Part shown: piece by piece, positions 49,231-60,330 of the stretch
How the letters are laid out: the number at the start of each line of letters is the position of its first letter
How positions within the stretch are numbered: the first letter of the stretch is position 1
NCBI RefSeq assembly: GCF_004210375.1
Contig: NC_134834.1
Span: forward strand, 37,786,264 to 37,850,263
Length of the DNA: 64,000 bases
Origin: Tachypleus tridentatus
Taxonomy: Eukaryota; Arthropoda; Merostomata; Xiphosura; Limulidae
Direction: 5' to 3'
Program-made: the position numbers and the translations under genes
The notes under the pieces: model-generated
What the model saw: only the letters and a program-made list of their open reading frames with translations
Told to the model about the DNA's origin: nothing
Database searches by the model: none

Positions 49231-49320
49231 CGTATTTTCCTTTCTGATGTGACTATAGTAAAACCATCTAGATTTCATATTTTCCTTTTTGATGTGACTA
49301 TAGTAAAACCATCTAGATTT
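49231..49320. repeat. 45-bp tandem duplication
   Basis: Two adjacent copies (49231-49275, 49276-49320), both containing GATGTGACTATAGTAAAACC, with a few differences. It lies in the LINE ORF1 remnant; 45 is a multiple of three, so it kept the frame. Confidence 0.9.
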
Positions 49321-49753
49321 TATCGTCTTGTATTGTGTTTATTTCAGTTTCATTTGGTTTTGTTCTATCAAGATACAAGGCTTGTCCTGAGTTAGCTGTT
49401 TAATACCATTAGTTCTTAATACTTGCGTTTTTTTCTGCAGGGGCCACAAGCTATGCACAAGCAGTTTCTCCTACTTCTGAAGCACTTTTGGGCATTTCAA
49501 AATACTTCAAATATCAATTATTAGTGTGTATTAAGGAAAAGTGTAATACATATTCACAGAAGTATAAAAAAATGGTTACTTAACGACGATTGCCTAAGAG
49601 GAGAAATATATTGAAAAACTTTCCGCTTGCATGTTTATACTGCTACAAACTGGCACTATCAAGATAAGAAAATGGTTATGAAAGATTCATTAGCAAGATG
49701 GAACCAAGAAGGTTCCTCAACAGCTTGGAGACGCCACAATATAGGTTAAAAAA

Positions 49754-49980
49754 GTATTCTCAAGACGGCTGGAATGGGTATTAAAACGTTAATTAAAATA
49801 AAGTACAGAACAATTTCGACCTCATTAGGTCATCTTCATGTTAATAAAGAGGTGGAGAGCTGAAGATGACCTACGAAGATCGAAACGATGTTCTGTACGT
49901 TATTTTAATTAAAGTTTTAATATCCATACCAGACGTCTTGAGAATACATTCTTACTTAAAGTGGGTCTCTCGTCATCACG
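49754..49980. mobile_element. second palindromic element with head-to-head hammerhead-like cores
   Basis: Imperfect inverted repeat arms at 49754-49838 and 49861-49947 (about 85 bp each, roughly ten differences). The plus strand has CTGAAGA (49860-49866), TGACC/GATC and GAAA (49882-49885). The minus strand has ATGAAGA, TGACC/GGTC and GAAA (49817-49814), with the first C lost. The tag CTTAAAGTGGGTCTCTCGTC follows at about 49,954-49,973. The order palindrome-tag equals that of the 48.8-kb element read in reverse. Confidence 0.65.
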
Positions 49981-50169
49981 AGTATGGGCTAAAGTTGTAG
50001 ATGATTGACGATTATCGTGCACAAAACTGCCAAAAAAGGAAATGAGTCGACGCTTTGAAGAAATATCGATAACAAGAACGTGTGTATAGATATAAGAGAA
50101 GAGACTACCGATTTACCGACTATATTTGCAATCAATGAATAAGCAATTTTGGTTTTGTTCCTAAATATT

Positions 50170-50440
50170 GGCCCTGCATGGCAATATAGTTAAAGCACTC
50201 GACTCGTAATCTGAAGGTCGCAAGTTCGAATCCCCATAACACCAAACATGCTCGCCCTTTCAGCGTTGGGGGCGTTCTAATGTGACGGTAAATCTATTCG
50301 TTGGCAAAAGAGTAGCCCAAGAGTTTTCGGTGGGTGGTGATAACTAGCTGTCTTTCATCTAGTTTCACACTGCTAAATTAAGGACGGCTAGTGCAGATAG
50401 CCCTCGTGTACCTTTGCGCGAAATTCAAAAGAAACCAAAT
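50170..50440 (+). repeat. tRNA-derived SINE, family A, with target-site duplication
   Basis: Flanked by CCTAAATATT (50160-50169) and CCTAAGTATT (50441-50450), a 10-bp duplication with one mismatch. The body is more mutated than the 47.6-kb copy. Confidence 0.9.
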
Positions 50441-51569
50441 CCTAAGTATTGCACACGATCGAAAAACAAATGACCAATTAAATGCCAGAAGCACTTGCGG
50501 TGGTTGTGTATACTATTTGGAAGATCGTAAGAATACCAGGAAACGTTTGAATAAAAGCTAATGTATTGAGCCGAAAATAAGCTTTCCTACCCTCAGAAGA
50601 CAGTTCTCCAGACTTTCCGTCAGTTCTCTTGGAAGTTCTTCCTGAGCTAAAACAAGTTATGAACGCTGCAATGATGAGTTCTCAAAGCGTTTCTCTCCTG
50701 AACTCTCTGTAAATAAGTTATTACCGTTATTCCTAACATATGTTAACATTGTAAAAGATGGATGAGTTGATGTATGGAAAGTACTTGCTTTAAAAGGTGT
50801 TTTGGTGGTTGAAATAGAAAGGTTTTATTGATCTAAAGAAAACATGTAATATTAAATGTAAGCCTTTGATAGTTGAAAAGCATAATAAAAGTGTTTATTT
50901 TTGGTATCTTAGTCTCAGACTCAGTTAACTTGCTTTAACTCTAAAGCGTTGCATTAGTGCCCATGTGCTCCACTGCATTCCTCAGTTAAAATAAACAGTG
51001 TAATTGACAGTGTTAGTCGAAGCTCCAATGACTAAGTCAAATCTACAGGCCTGCTTCCGTTACACTTCTACTTCATTATCTTAATTTTCTAGGAAGTTAG
51101 ATACTTTAACTTTCTTTCTACGTACTTTTCTTTACAGTACACTCTTGTCCTGTTAGTTCTGGTTGTTTTTTGCTTCTGAGCACAATAGAAGCTTTTGCTT
51201 CTCGTCACGTAAATTACTGTACTTACTATTTTTAGCTGTTGGTCCACTTGGAGCTGAGAGGTCTTGTGACTGTTGTTTTGTTGTCATCTTATCTTTAGGG
51301 TTTGTTAAATAAGGTATTATTAGCGGTTGTTACTTCGCACACACACGCAACCATTGTTCTTCCTTGTTTTACACTTCTGTTCCAGGTATCAGTATTTAGG
51401 TATTTGAGCCCTGGAATGGTCAGGCTCAAAAGACCTCCAGATTTCCAGAACTTGATTAATTTGTATTCAATATTGCTTTAATAACCACAAGAAGGCGAGA
51501 GTCTAGCTAGTTAACGCTTTCACTCTGACCCCTTTCATAGCAATGTCAGTGTATGCGATTATATTAATG

Positions 51570-51622
51570 TTACTCTTTTACCAACGAATAGTGGGATTGA
51601 CCGTCACATTATAACGCCACCA
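51570..51622 (-). repeat. SINE family A fragment
   Basis: ACTCTTTTACCAACGAATAG and GGGATTGACCGTCACATTAT match the body of family A. Only about 50 bp remain. Confidence 0.75.
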
Positions 51623-51784
51623 CATTATAACTGCGTCTTAGTTGTTGAGTCTCTGTTTTGTTTTACCCTTCAAACAATCAATCATTGAGATTTCGGTTTT
51701 TTGACGACCTGGAAGGTTTAGGTTCTTAGTAGACCTTTTTCTCCTTAAACTATTGGTTGTAAAGTTTTCTAAATTTAATTTTAT

Positions 51785-52055
51785 TTGTTTTGTTTTTGAA
51801 TTTCGCGCAAAACTAAACGAGGGCTATCTGCGCTAGCCGTCCCTAATTTAGCAGTGTAAGACTAGAGGGAAAGCAGCTAGTCATCACCACCCACCGCTAA
51901 TTCCTGGGCTACTCTTTTACCCACAAATACTAGGATTGACCATTCCATTATAACGCCACCATGGCTGAAAGGCGAACGTTTGGTGCTACGGGGATTCGAA
52001 CCCACAATCCTCAGACTTCGAGTCGAGTGCCTTAACCACCTGGCCATGCTGGGCC
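51785..52055 (-). repeat. tRNA-derived SINE, family A
   Basis: Full-length-looking minus copy. The head ends with GGGCC at 52055, and the tail side begins with TGTTTTGTTTTTGAATTTCG. Confidence 0.9.
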
Positions 52056-52059
52056 TGAA

Positions 52060-53165
52060 TTTGGTTTTAAGTAAGCTGGTTCAGATAACTAATGGTTTCC
52101 GTTTGACACATTTCTTTAGATGGCTGTGTTCAATTTATGTTATCAGATCATGTATGCTGTGTATTTGTGTGCTGTATTATTTATGAAAGTATGAATAATT
52201 GAATGTCCTGTGGTAATAATGGGGATAGGTGTTTAATAATTATTGTATTGATCAGTGTAATACTGTCATCTTGGTTTCTAGGGCTTCTGTTTTGTGATAG
52301 GAGTTCGTAGAATATATTTTTGGCTGTTTCTATTATTTGACTTATTGTTTCATGTTTTTGTGTTTGAACGTTGTATGTTCTTCTTTTGTTGTGTTGTGTC
52401 GTGAGTTTGTGTCTTTTAATTGTCTGTGCGAATGTATGTTTGGTAGATTGTTTAAGTTTGTTGGTAACAAGGGTGTATTTTTTGGTGTTTTGTTTGTTTC
52501 TTGATTTGGTGTATTATTTATTATGTTTCTTATGCGTTTTAACATTCTTGTATTTTTGTCATCCTTTGTAGCTTGCCGTGTGTTGCTGTTGATAGTTACA
52601 ACAGTGTGTTTGTGGAGCTTGGCGCGAAATTCCTAAACAGACTTCTGTGTTCTCCCCAACATCCAACACGGTGGAAAATATTACAACTATCGCTTGTGTT
52701 TTTGTTAGTACTACTGTGTATTTACAATACCAGAGTGTGGTATCAATTAAAATTCCACGTTGGTATTTAGATCTTGAATACCTGGTAGAGTCACGTACTA
52801 GGTAAAACTATTCTTCCCTCCTGTACTGATGTTGTTAGATGTGACATGCTTGAATTTAGTTAACTGATTTAGATGGATGGCTATTAATTTCAGATAGCTA
52901 CTTTCCTTTTCAAGGCTGGGGAAGTTTATGTTATCTGGTTATGTCTATTCATGAGATTATACTTACTGTATGTTTGTTTTTGGTGGTATTCGTGGAGTAT
53001 AGGGTAATTGCATTATCTGAGATTTTATGGCTGTAAGTTGTTTAATGGCTAATTTAATGATTGATGTGATACTGTTTTTTGTTTTTTTTGGTTTTGAGGG
53101 TTTCTTACCGTGTTATAAATTCATAAAATAATTTTGCTGCTTTTGTTATTTTAGTTATAATTTCA
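52060..53165 (-). pseudogene. two diverged copies of LINE ORF1 C-terminal part
   Basis: The minus strand at 52,060-52,350 reads TAKNIFYELLSQN and NTIIIKHL. The minus strand at 52,855-53,165 reads AAKLFYEFITR and a similar following helix. The two DNA stretches align with each other by eye. The K/N/T-rich open frame at 52,342-52,545 precedes the first. This fits the tail of a Jockey-type ORF1 and an old duplication or two insertions. I place it by resemblance only. Confidence 0.45.
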
Positions 53166-53382
53166 TTTTTATACTCAATATTATACTGTATGTTTATACT
53201 CACAATGAAAATCATCTGGCAGGTGAATTATTCACAGTCTCAGTGCAAATAGCTAAATTAAATAACGAATTATCATTAGAAATAGTAGAAAAAACAAAAT
53301 TAGATATTTTATTTTTCTCGAGCTACATGCTTTTTCTAAAAGTTCTTGTCAAGTTTTAAATAATTTTATCCACTCGTTTTAT

Positions 53383-53527
53383 TTTATGTATCAATCTTGT
53401 TGACAAATACCATAACTTTGATACTTATGAATATTTAAAATTCGTTCTGAATTCAAATTTACGGTTATTTGAAATAGCAATACGTTAACATACGTAAATA
53501 ATAAATCAGAGACTCATCTAAATTAAA
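53383..53527 (+). repeat. gypsy LTR 3' end (5' LTR of the relic)
   Basis: Homologous to 45,016-45,165 (see that entry). It stands about 70-100 bp before the first gag-like text of the retrotransposon, as expected for R-U5 of a 5' LTR. The LTR start was not identified. Confidence 0.55.
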
Positions 53528-56190
53528 TTATTTGTAGCAGACTGTATTCTGTAACAAACTGTACAATACCTGGTTCTGAGTATAGGCAACCTGACCCATT
53601 GAACATTTGAAGGAGATTTTGAGAGATTATGAAACAGCCATTCAAAATTGCACTTTTGGCCTGATTAAACAACAAAATCTTCCATCAGGTTGAATTTAAG
53701 GTTTAGAAAATAAATGCCAATGAAAGCTCAGTTGATTACATAGATTATTTGTGCATTTTGTATAGTAACACATGTCCTGCAATGGTCTCAGTAGTTCATG
53801 AGGATCTCCTTGTTCAAAAGTTTATGAAAGGGCCATCCAGTGAAATGTTGTTGCACCACCGGATGTGAGAGATCTTTTCACTCTTACTAAAGCAGTTTTT
53901 GTTTTGATGTCTTATGAAGTAGTACTCTGATCTAGTAACAGAGATAGAAGCCTACAGAGGCAACTGCAATGACCTCATCTCAGAAAGACTGCCTTACCCA
54001 TGCACAAAGGCCCATGTCAGTATTGAGCCCAGTTGAGAGTGAACCAATCAACCATATATCCTGGCACTGACATGCAACTATATTCATATCCAATAAATAG
54101 ACATGGCTATCACCATTTTCATTTATGTGTCACTTATATCTCTATCAGAATATTATTATTACCATAGAAGGAAGGAAAGAAGTATCTGATTTGCATGTTG
54201 TGCATTGGAGAACTTTTGAGTAAATCATCCATACTTCTGTTTCAACTGACAATGCAACAGGTGCAGGAGAGCCAATAGATGCACCTTTAGGAAAACAGAG
54301 GAGCCAAAGTTGGATGTGGTCACAACTTGCACAAAAAGTATGGTTGTAATAGTTGGGTGGATCTTGATATGTGCCTGTCAGAATAAAATGGCAAGAAATA
54401 GAGTTTTTAGTTGATACAGGGGTATGTACCAATCTTGTAGATCACATATATGTCAAATGTTCTGAGTAAAACTACCATTCAGGCTACTCAACATGAGATA
54501 TGTTCTGGCAAATATTGAACTGCATGTGATTTTAGATATTATGATCTGGCTCTGTCTAGAAGGTTTCACTGAGAACATTGTTGCTGACTTAATTTCTGGC
54601 ATCAGCATCCTTTAGATGGACATAATGTTGAGCTTATTAATTAGCTTTGCTTGTGCAATTAACAAAGTGTTGTTCCACTTTAGAGTTTTCCAGTATTGTC
54701 CAAACTTATCTCAGGAACAGTGGACTGCAAGAGAGTATGTGAGAGAGGAATTCATAGTACCCTCATATATATAAGTGGTATTTTGTGGTTTGCAATGGAC
54801 AAAGTCAAGTGTGTTGGTGCTATTTAATGCATTTATAAAGTTCATACATGCTATTTGTTATTTCTTGTTCAGAAGGCAACCAGCATTCAATCAGTCAGTT
54901 ATTTGTCCAAGGGAATAGTGAAGTTCTGCTACTGTTCTACATTTAAGGGTTATTAGTTATCAATACTAAGATTGCCTCTTAAAACAACTACATGGTTACC
55001 AATACAACCAAAATTGTTAGTTGAAAGCTTTACAGATAAATTATACTCAAAACAGTTGCAGTAATTCAGTGATTTGTTGTATATATACGGGGAAGATGGT
55101 TGATTGGGTCAAACAAAATTAACATAAAACCACTGAGATGCAGGTAACATATCTGCAGCCATACAACTAACATCTAGAATTCTTAGAGCACTAAAGATAT
55201 AGTCATTGTTAAAATAAAATGATGTCAGACAATGGGATCAGGTAACCATCACAGAATGCTTGATCTTTAACAATAGGAATTATTAGGAAGAAGGAGAAAT
55301 CTGCTTAAGTTCTTTATTTATTTTAGATGGGAAAGTGTGGTGACTCACACTGATGCATTTCCATTCATTATTTCGAACAGTTTAATATCTATATACATTG
55401 GAAGAAGCCCATTAGTTCAATATATTAGACCTGGGTATAGATACTAATAAGACAGGTTTTCTGGCATGAAATATAGATTTTACAAGTTTTGTGTCACTGC
55501 AGTTCGGCCTGTGTGGCAGGGGTGCCATTTTTAAGAAGCTAATTGAACTTACACTGAAGGTACTGCTGTGAAAAAGTGTCTGACCTATATTGAAATTTTC
55601 TTTATATCTGAGAACCTAAAATAGTGTTGCAGTGGACAAAAAATTGAACTTGAAACTGAAACCCCCAAAAAAGTGAATTCATTTGCATGGAAGTATACTC
55701 TCTCAGTCATATTTAGAAAAGGAGTAGCAGATGTATAAGATTGGATAAAATGAGAAATGTGAGCAGGTATTCCAGTCCCTAAAGTGTGTTTAGAAGTTAC
55801 GGTGTTGGCATATCCATAACATGATTGTATATTCTTGTTAAACACTGACACTCCCTGGAATCGTAGCAGTGTTATCTCATTGAAGGATGGAGTAGAATGT
55901 GTAATCGCTTGTGGCCATCATACATACACATCTTCTAAACATAAATACTGTACAATGAAAAAAGAATAAATTGGCTTGCATTTGTGATCCATGCAAAACA
56001 CTTTTAGCACCACTTTTAAAGTTTACCATTGAAGTCAGCTATGCATTGCTGAATTGGTTTGTGAACTTAAGAAATCTAAAAGTACGAGAGCACATTAAGA
56101 AACACCATTGCAGAAGTATATTAAGGATTGAATCATACATTATTTTCTGGACTGGTAACATAGAAATGCAGACTGATTGACAAATGGTAA

Positions 56191-56299
56191 GTTTGTTTGT
56201 TTGTTGTTGAACACAAAACTACCTAACTGGCTTTGTGCTATGCCCACCATGGGTATCTACACCAAATTTTAGCACTATAAGCCTTCAGACTTGCCAATA
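56191..56299 (-). repeat. SINE family B, degenerate
   Basis: Starts with a GTTTGTTTGTTTG tail in minus orientation, then TGCCCACCATGGGTATC, matching the family B internal segment. It lies in the gypsy relic after the RNase H region. Confidence 0.55.
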
Positions 56300-57009
56300 A
56301 ACCAACGGTGAACCAAAATGGTTAGATCCTATTAATGTGTTGAATATTCTTATCCTAGACACCATTTTGGATCTTATACCATTTCTACCATTGCAATAAG
56401 AAACTTCCTTAGTGTATGCAGATACACAATTAAGACTTTCAGAGCTCTGGGAAGAGAAATTGAAAGGCTCAGATTAACAAAGGCAGTCCTTTATATGTAA
56501 TGAAGTGAAACAAGACTATCTGAGATTGAAAAATGTAACACGAAAGTCACTTGCAATAGCAGTTCCAAATGCAGGATGGTGTAATGTACCATTGTTATCA
56601 GCCACTGAACAGTTGTTTACAGTCAGTGTTACAGGCAATGGTTCCCAAAGTATTGAGGCATGAGATTCTCCAAACTTTGCAAACACAAAGAATGGTTGCC
56701 ACACATGTGGTACATATACTTATGTTAACATTTGACAATTTTTTTCTGACCATTTTTGAGTCACAACATTCAGCACTGGTGTGAATGCTGTATGATATAT
56801 GCTACCCATACAAGAAGCCAGCCTAAACTGGGTAAACTTTAGTAAATAATGGTTGGTCTCCTCTGCAGAGAATAATCCTAAACATTGTGGATCTACCTCT
56901 GGAGCTACTTGTATATAATTGCAGTCATTGACAACATCATGAAATGGGCTGAAGGCCATCCATTTGTTAATAGGTTGTTGTTTGGTATTAATCACAAACT
57001 ATACAAAGG

Positions 57010-57088
57010 TGCTCTGCCAACCACGGATATCAAAACCTGGTTTTTAGTGGCATAAATCCACAGACATACCATTGTGCCACTGGGGGGC
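57010..57088 (-). repeat. SINE family B fragment inserted in gypsy relic
   Basis: The segment contains CTCTGCCAACCACGGATATC and ACAGACATACCATTGTGCCA. It is the reverse complement of the tRNA-like part seen at 45,463-45,530 and sits just upstream of the integrase text. Confidence 0.7.
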
Positions 57089-57499
57089 AGGTTGCATGGG
57101 CCATGGTTGATGCATTTAGAGAACATTGGATAACTTAGTTTGAAGCACATTAAGATATCCACAAAGGCTAAACAGCTAACATTAAGAGCCAACTGCTATT
57201 TGATATATATAGTGTTTGGTATGATGAAGACACACACTTCACTTCATCTCTTTCTCCGTGACCACATTCTGATAATTTAGTGGAATGGGTGATAAAAGCT
57301 GTCAAGTATATACTTGCTAAGCTTGTTAAACCAGACCACAATGACTGGGACTAACCCCTACAATACTTACTCTATGTCATGACAGCATACTCTACAAATA
57401 AACAAAGATCAATGGGTTGATCACCAAAATGTTCATGTTTGGCCAAGAAATTTTACTCCGTGTAAACATTATATATGGTCTTCTACCTGGAGCACTTTC

Positions 57500-59000
57500 A
57501 ATGTCTAAGATTATGTGAAATGATTAAAGTCTGCATAAGCTAGTGTACAGGAGTTTGTACATCAAAAACTAAAACATATGACAGAAGAGGTGCTATGATA
57601 GAACAGAAAAGTAGCAAATATACCAAAGTGGAGACTGGGTGTGGGTTTCCACACAAACCTCCTGGTTCTTCTTGGACAGGATCTAAAGCCTTGCTCCAAT
57701 AACTCAGTGTAATAATATATAAGTTACACCTTGCAAGAAAGTAAATATTGCACACTGATGTGTTCATATCTGCTTGATGAACCTTTAGTGTACTGTTTTG
57801 ATCAAACGTAGAAAAGAATGTAGTTGAGTCAGATGAGAATGAAAATACTGTTTTATCACATTCTAAACCTAAAAATAAAAGGGAAAGAGCAGAAAGTACT
57901 TAGGTGTTTGATTGCCAAATGGTAAAGACACCAGTTGGGCAACCACTTTTGGTAGGACCATTACATTCCAAAACCAAAGCTCTTCTTGAAGCTAAAGTTA
58001 GTTTAAGGAACAGCCAAATGCTAAGAAGACAAGGACAATATATCTACCAAGGCTCAAACAGCACAACGTCAACTACAACAGGTACACCAATGACTAACAC
58101 TATCACCATCACGAACTAGAGCCAGCTAAAACAACAATGATGCCTATGCCAACACCAGAATCACGAATAACCATGAGGACTTTCAAAGTGAATAAAGAGG
58201 CCTTCACCTTTATGACCAGCCAGAAATGTTGCAGGGATTATCAGATCAAAGGTGAGGTGAAGTACAGGACTCAAATGGCATTATTAATTGAACAACCAAC
58301 AACAAAGAGATTTTTAGAATTGCCTCAATGACAGCTGAGGGTCGACCTGCTAGTCACTCCATCCACCACTATCACTATGCTCACAGTGATATAAATCCAG
58401 ATTATAAAGTGGCATTGCAAAGAAATAACTACAAAATGTAACAAGGCCTTGGCTATTTGTAATTGGAAAAAAGATCGACTGTGACACCACTTAATGCTGC
58501 CTTCTTACTAAGAAAAAGAAGTCTTCAGGCTGTAAAAATAACTGACTAAAACCAGGCTAGCTTTGACCTAGATCAAAGCAATCATTAAGGATATGAAGGT
58601 TACCACACTACAACTTTAGAGGATCTGGTGTCAAGTCTAAAGTTATTATTAAGGAAGTTGAACCTTCTTGCTACTGTTTAGTTTGGTGTAAATTTTTGCA
58701 TTATTTTTCTTACTAAGATAAGCTTCTATATGTGCATCTTGTAATTTAATGTGATTAATGTTGAGTGGTGAATTGATGTTTTAAGATTATGGCTCTTCAG
58801 AAGTATTTATTATAGGTTTTAGCTTGGATTACTGAATATTATGTTTCATGTAAGGGTTTTATTTAGAATATTTTTTTTATTAAAAACAATATACAATGGG
58901 CTTTGTTGTAAAGGCTTAGTCTCTTTATTTTATTGTTCCAAGATTATTTAAAAATAATTTTATGTAGTTGAGATTTGTAATTTCAATATAAAAGATTGTT
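57500..59000. other. sequence right of the gypsy relic
   Basis: Two short plus-strand frames (57,904-58,119, rich in Thr/Ser near the end; 58,137-58,331) are unrecognised. They may belong to the 3' part of the retrotransposon. No 3' LTR matching 53,383-53,527 was found. Confidence 0.5.
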
Positions 59001-59011
59001 TGTCATGCACT

Positions 59012-59291
59012 GTTTGTTTGTTTTGAATTTCACAGAAAGCTATTTGAGGGCTATCTGCACTAGCCATCCCTAATTTAGCAGTGCAAGACCAGAGGAACAG
59101 CAGCTAGTCATCACCACCCACCACCAACTCTTGGGCTACTCTTTTACCAATGAATAGTGAGATTGACCATCACATTATAATGCCCCCATGGCTGAAAGAG
59201 CGAGCATGTTTTTGGTGCGACCGGGATTCGAACCCGTGACCCTCAGATTGCGAGTTGAACGCCTTAACACGCTTGGCCATGCCGGGTCATA
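59012..59291 (-). repeat. tRNA-derived SINE, family A, with target-site duplication
   Basis: Flanked by a perfect 11-bp repeat TGTCATGCACT (59001-59011 and 59292-59302). Minus orientation. Confidence 0.95.
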
Positions 59292-59302
59292 TGTCATGCA
59301 CT

Positions 59303-60330
59303 TCCATCTGTGTTATAAATGTTTTTTTTGTATTCATGTAATAAATTTCTTTACTAAAGAGTATTTCTGTCCATTGTAACTATTGTATTGCATGTTTTTT
59401 GTTTACGAGTTGTTGCATCTGTGTGGTGTATAAATGTTTTCACAAATGACAAAAAAACTAACACTCTCCATGACCAGATTGCGAGTTTATTAAAGTTGTT
59501 TTATTAATTAAAATTAATTATAGCCTGTAAGATAAGCCTGAAGTAAAGAAAAGAAGAAAGAATGGTATACAAATATACTATCCATTCCTATGTTGCATTA
59601 TTATAGTAATTGCTTCTAAACTTATCATTCGTTCTGTTTTTATGCATGCTTTACACATGTACATAGTTGAGAAAACTTGAGTTAAATTCATTCTTGTTGT
59701 CTCTGTTTCGCTGTTATTCTAGAGGATATAATACCTGTTCTGCTATTGTTGTGTAAGTATGTTGATGGCAGTACCCTTTAATTGTAGTTCAGATGATATA
59801 TTGATATTATTGTCTCACATACGTTTGAGTGAGAATAACCAGTCATGTGGATAACATTAGTTGCTTTGGTTAAATAGAACATTTCATATAAAGCAAAGAA
59901 CACTGAATGTAAACAGTCTGATACATGATTTTGAAAAATAAGCAGTCCAATAAGCAGCTGAAGGTTGGTAATATTTTCATGTTGTTGATGATAATTATAT
60001 CTTTATTTAAATAATTAATGATAACTAACCTTTATAAATATGTGTCAATATAGCTACTCACTTATGGGAAGAAATATTTGAATGGAACTTCTTTTCTTAT
60101 CTCATTTGCCTTGATTTATGTTAGGTATATTCTTCTTTTTTACTGGTTTTCAACAAAAAATATTTAGCTACTGCAAATAATGAATCCTAAAGATGAATCC
60201 ACAAAAGCATAAGAAATTGACTGTAGTGACAATGTATTACAAATAATTGTTGAATATATATATATATATTCCATATTACGTGTGAATGTTGTTAAATCAA
60301 CTGTCTTTAATAGCTTTAGACACTGTATTG
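59303..60330. other. AT-rich stretch without recognised genes
   Basis: I see only a short TA microsatellite (60,254-60,269). No coding or mobile-element text. Confidence 0.6.

Larger units (their letters stand above)
47100..49400 (-). pseudogene. LINE ORF1 (gag-like) remnant with zinc knuckles, Jockey-type
   Basis: On the minus strand, 48,264-48,345 encodes CFHCQRLGHVFAAC, a perfect C-x2-C-x4-H-x4-C zinc knuckle. It is followed by CIGCSEEHH and, further on, VNHKGCEKYK, the remains of the next knuckles. This arrangement is typical of ORF1 of Jockey/I-type non-LTR retrotransposons. Upstream, at 49,000-49,200, the frame reads IVNIKRLPRDDALVQGQQVD, probably the ORF1 N-terminal part. The ORF is split by a hAT MITE (48.55 kb) and a palindromic element (48.8 kb). 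K/N-rich frames continue to about 47.1 kb. The RT is not present here. Confidence 0.6.
53600..57500 (+). mobile_element. Ty3/gypsy retrotransposon relic (gag-pol)
   Basis: Broken plus-strand frames follow the Ty3/gypsy order. The protease (54,370-54,440) reads WQEIEFLVDTGVCTNLVD with its DTG intact. RT (55,440-55,640) reads QFGLCGRGAIFKKLIELTLK and KCLTYIEIFFISENL, where the catalytic YLDD has become YIEI. RNase H (55,750-56,110) reads VIACGHHTYTSSKHKYCTMK and FTIEVSYALLNWF. Integrase (57,090-57,480) reads DAFREHWIT, NLVEWVIKAVKYILAK, then PLQYLLYVMTAYSTN and FGQEILLRVN. Many stops and frameshifts make it inactive. A family B SINE interrupts it before the integrase. Confidence 0.85.

Noticed and set aside
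49150-49395. 81-codon plus-strand ORF with a 15-residue duplication
   Set aside because: It is antisense to the LINE ORF1 remnant; the duplication is real at DNA level, but the plus-strand protein is probably meaningless.
52342-52545. 67-codon K/N/T-rich minus-strand ORF as a host gene
   Set aside because: Composition and position fit the LINE ORF1 C-terminal region; there is no sign of an independent gene.
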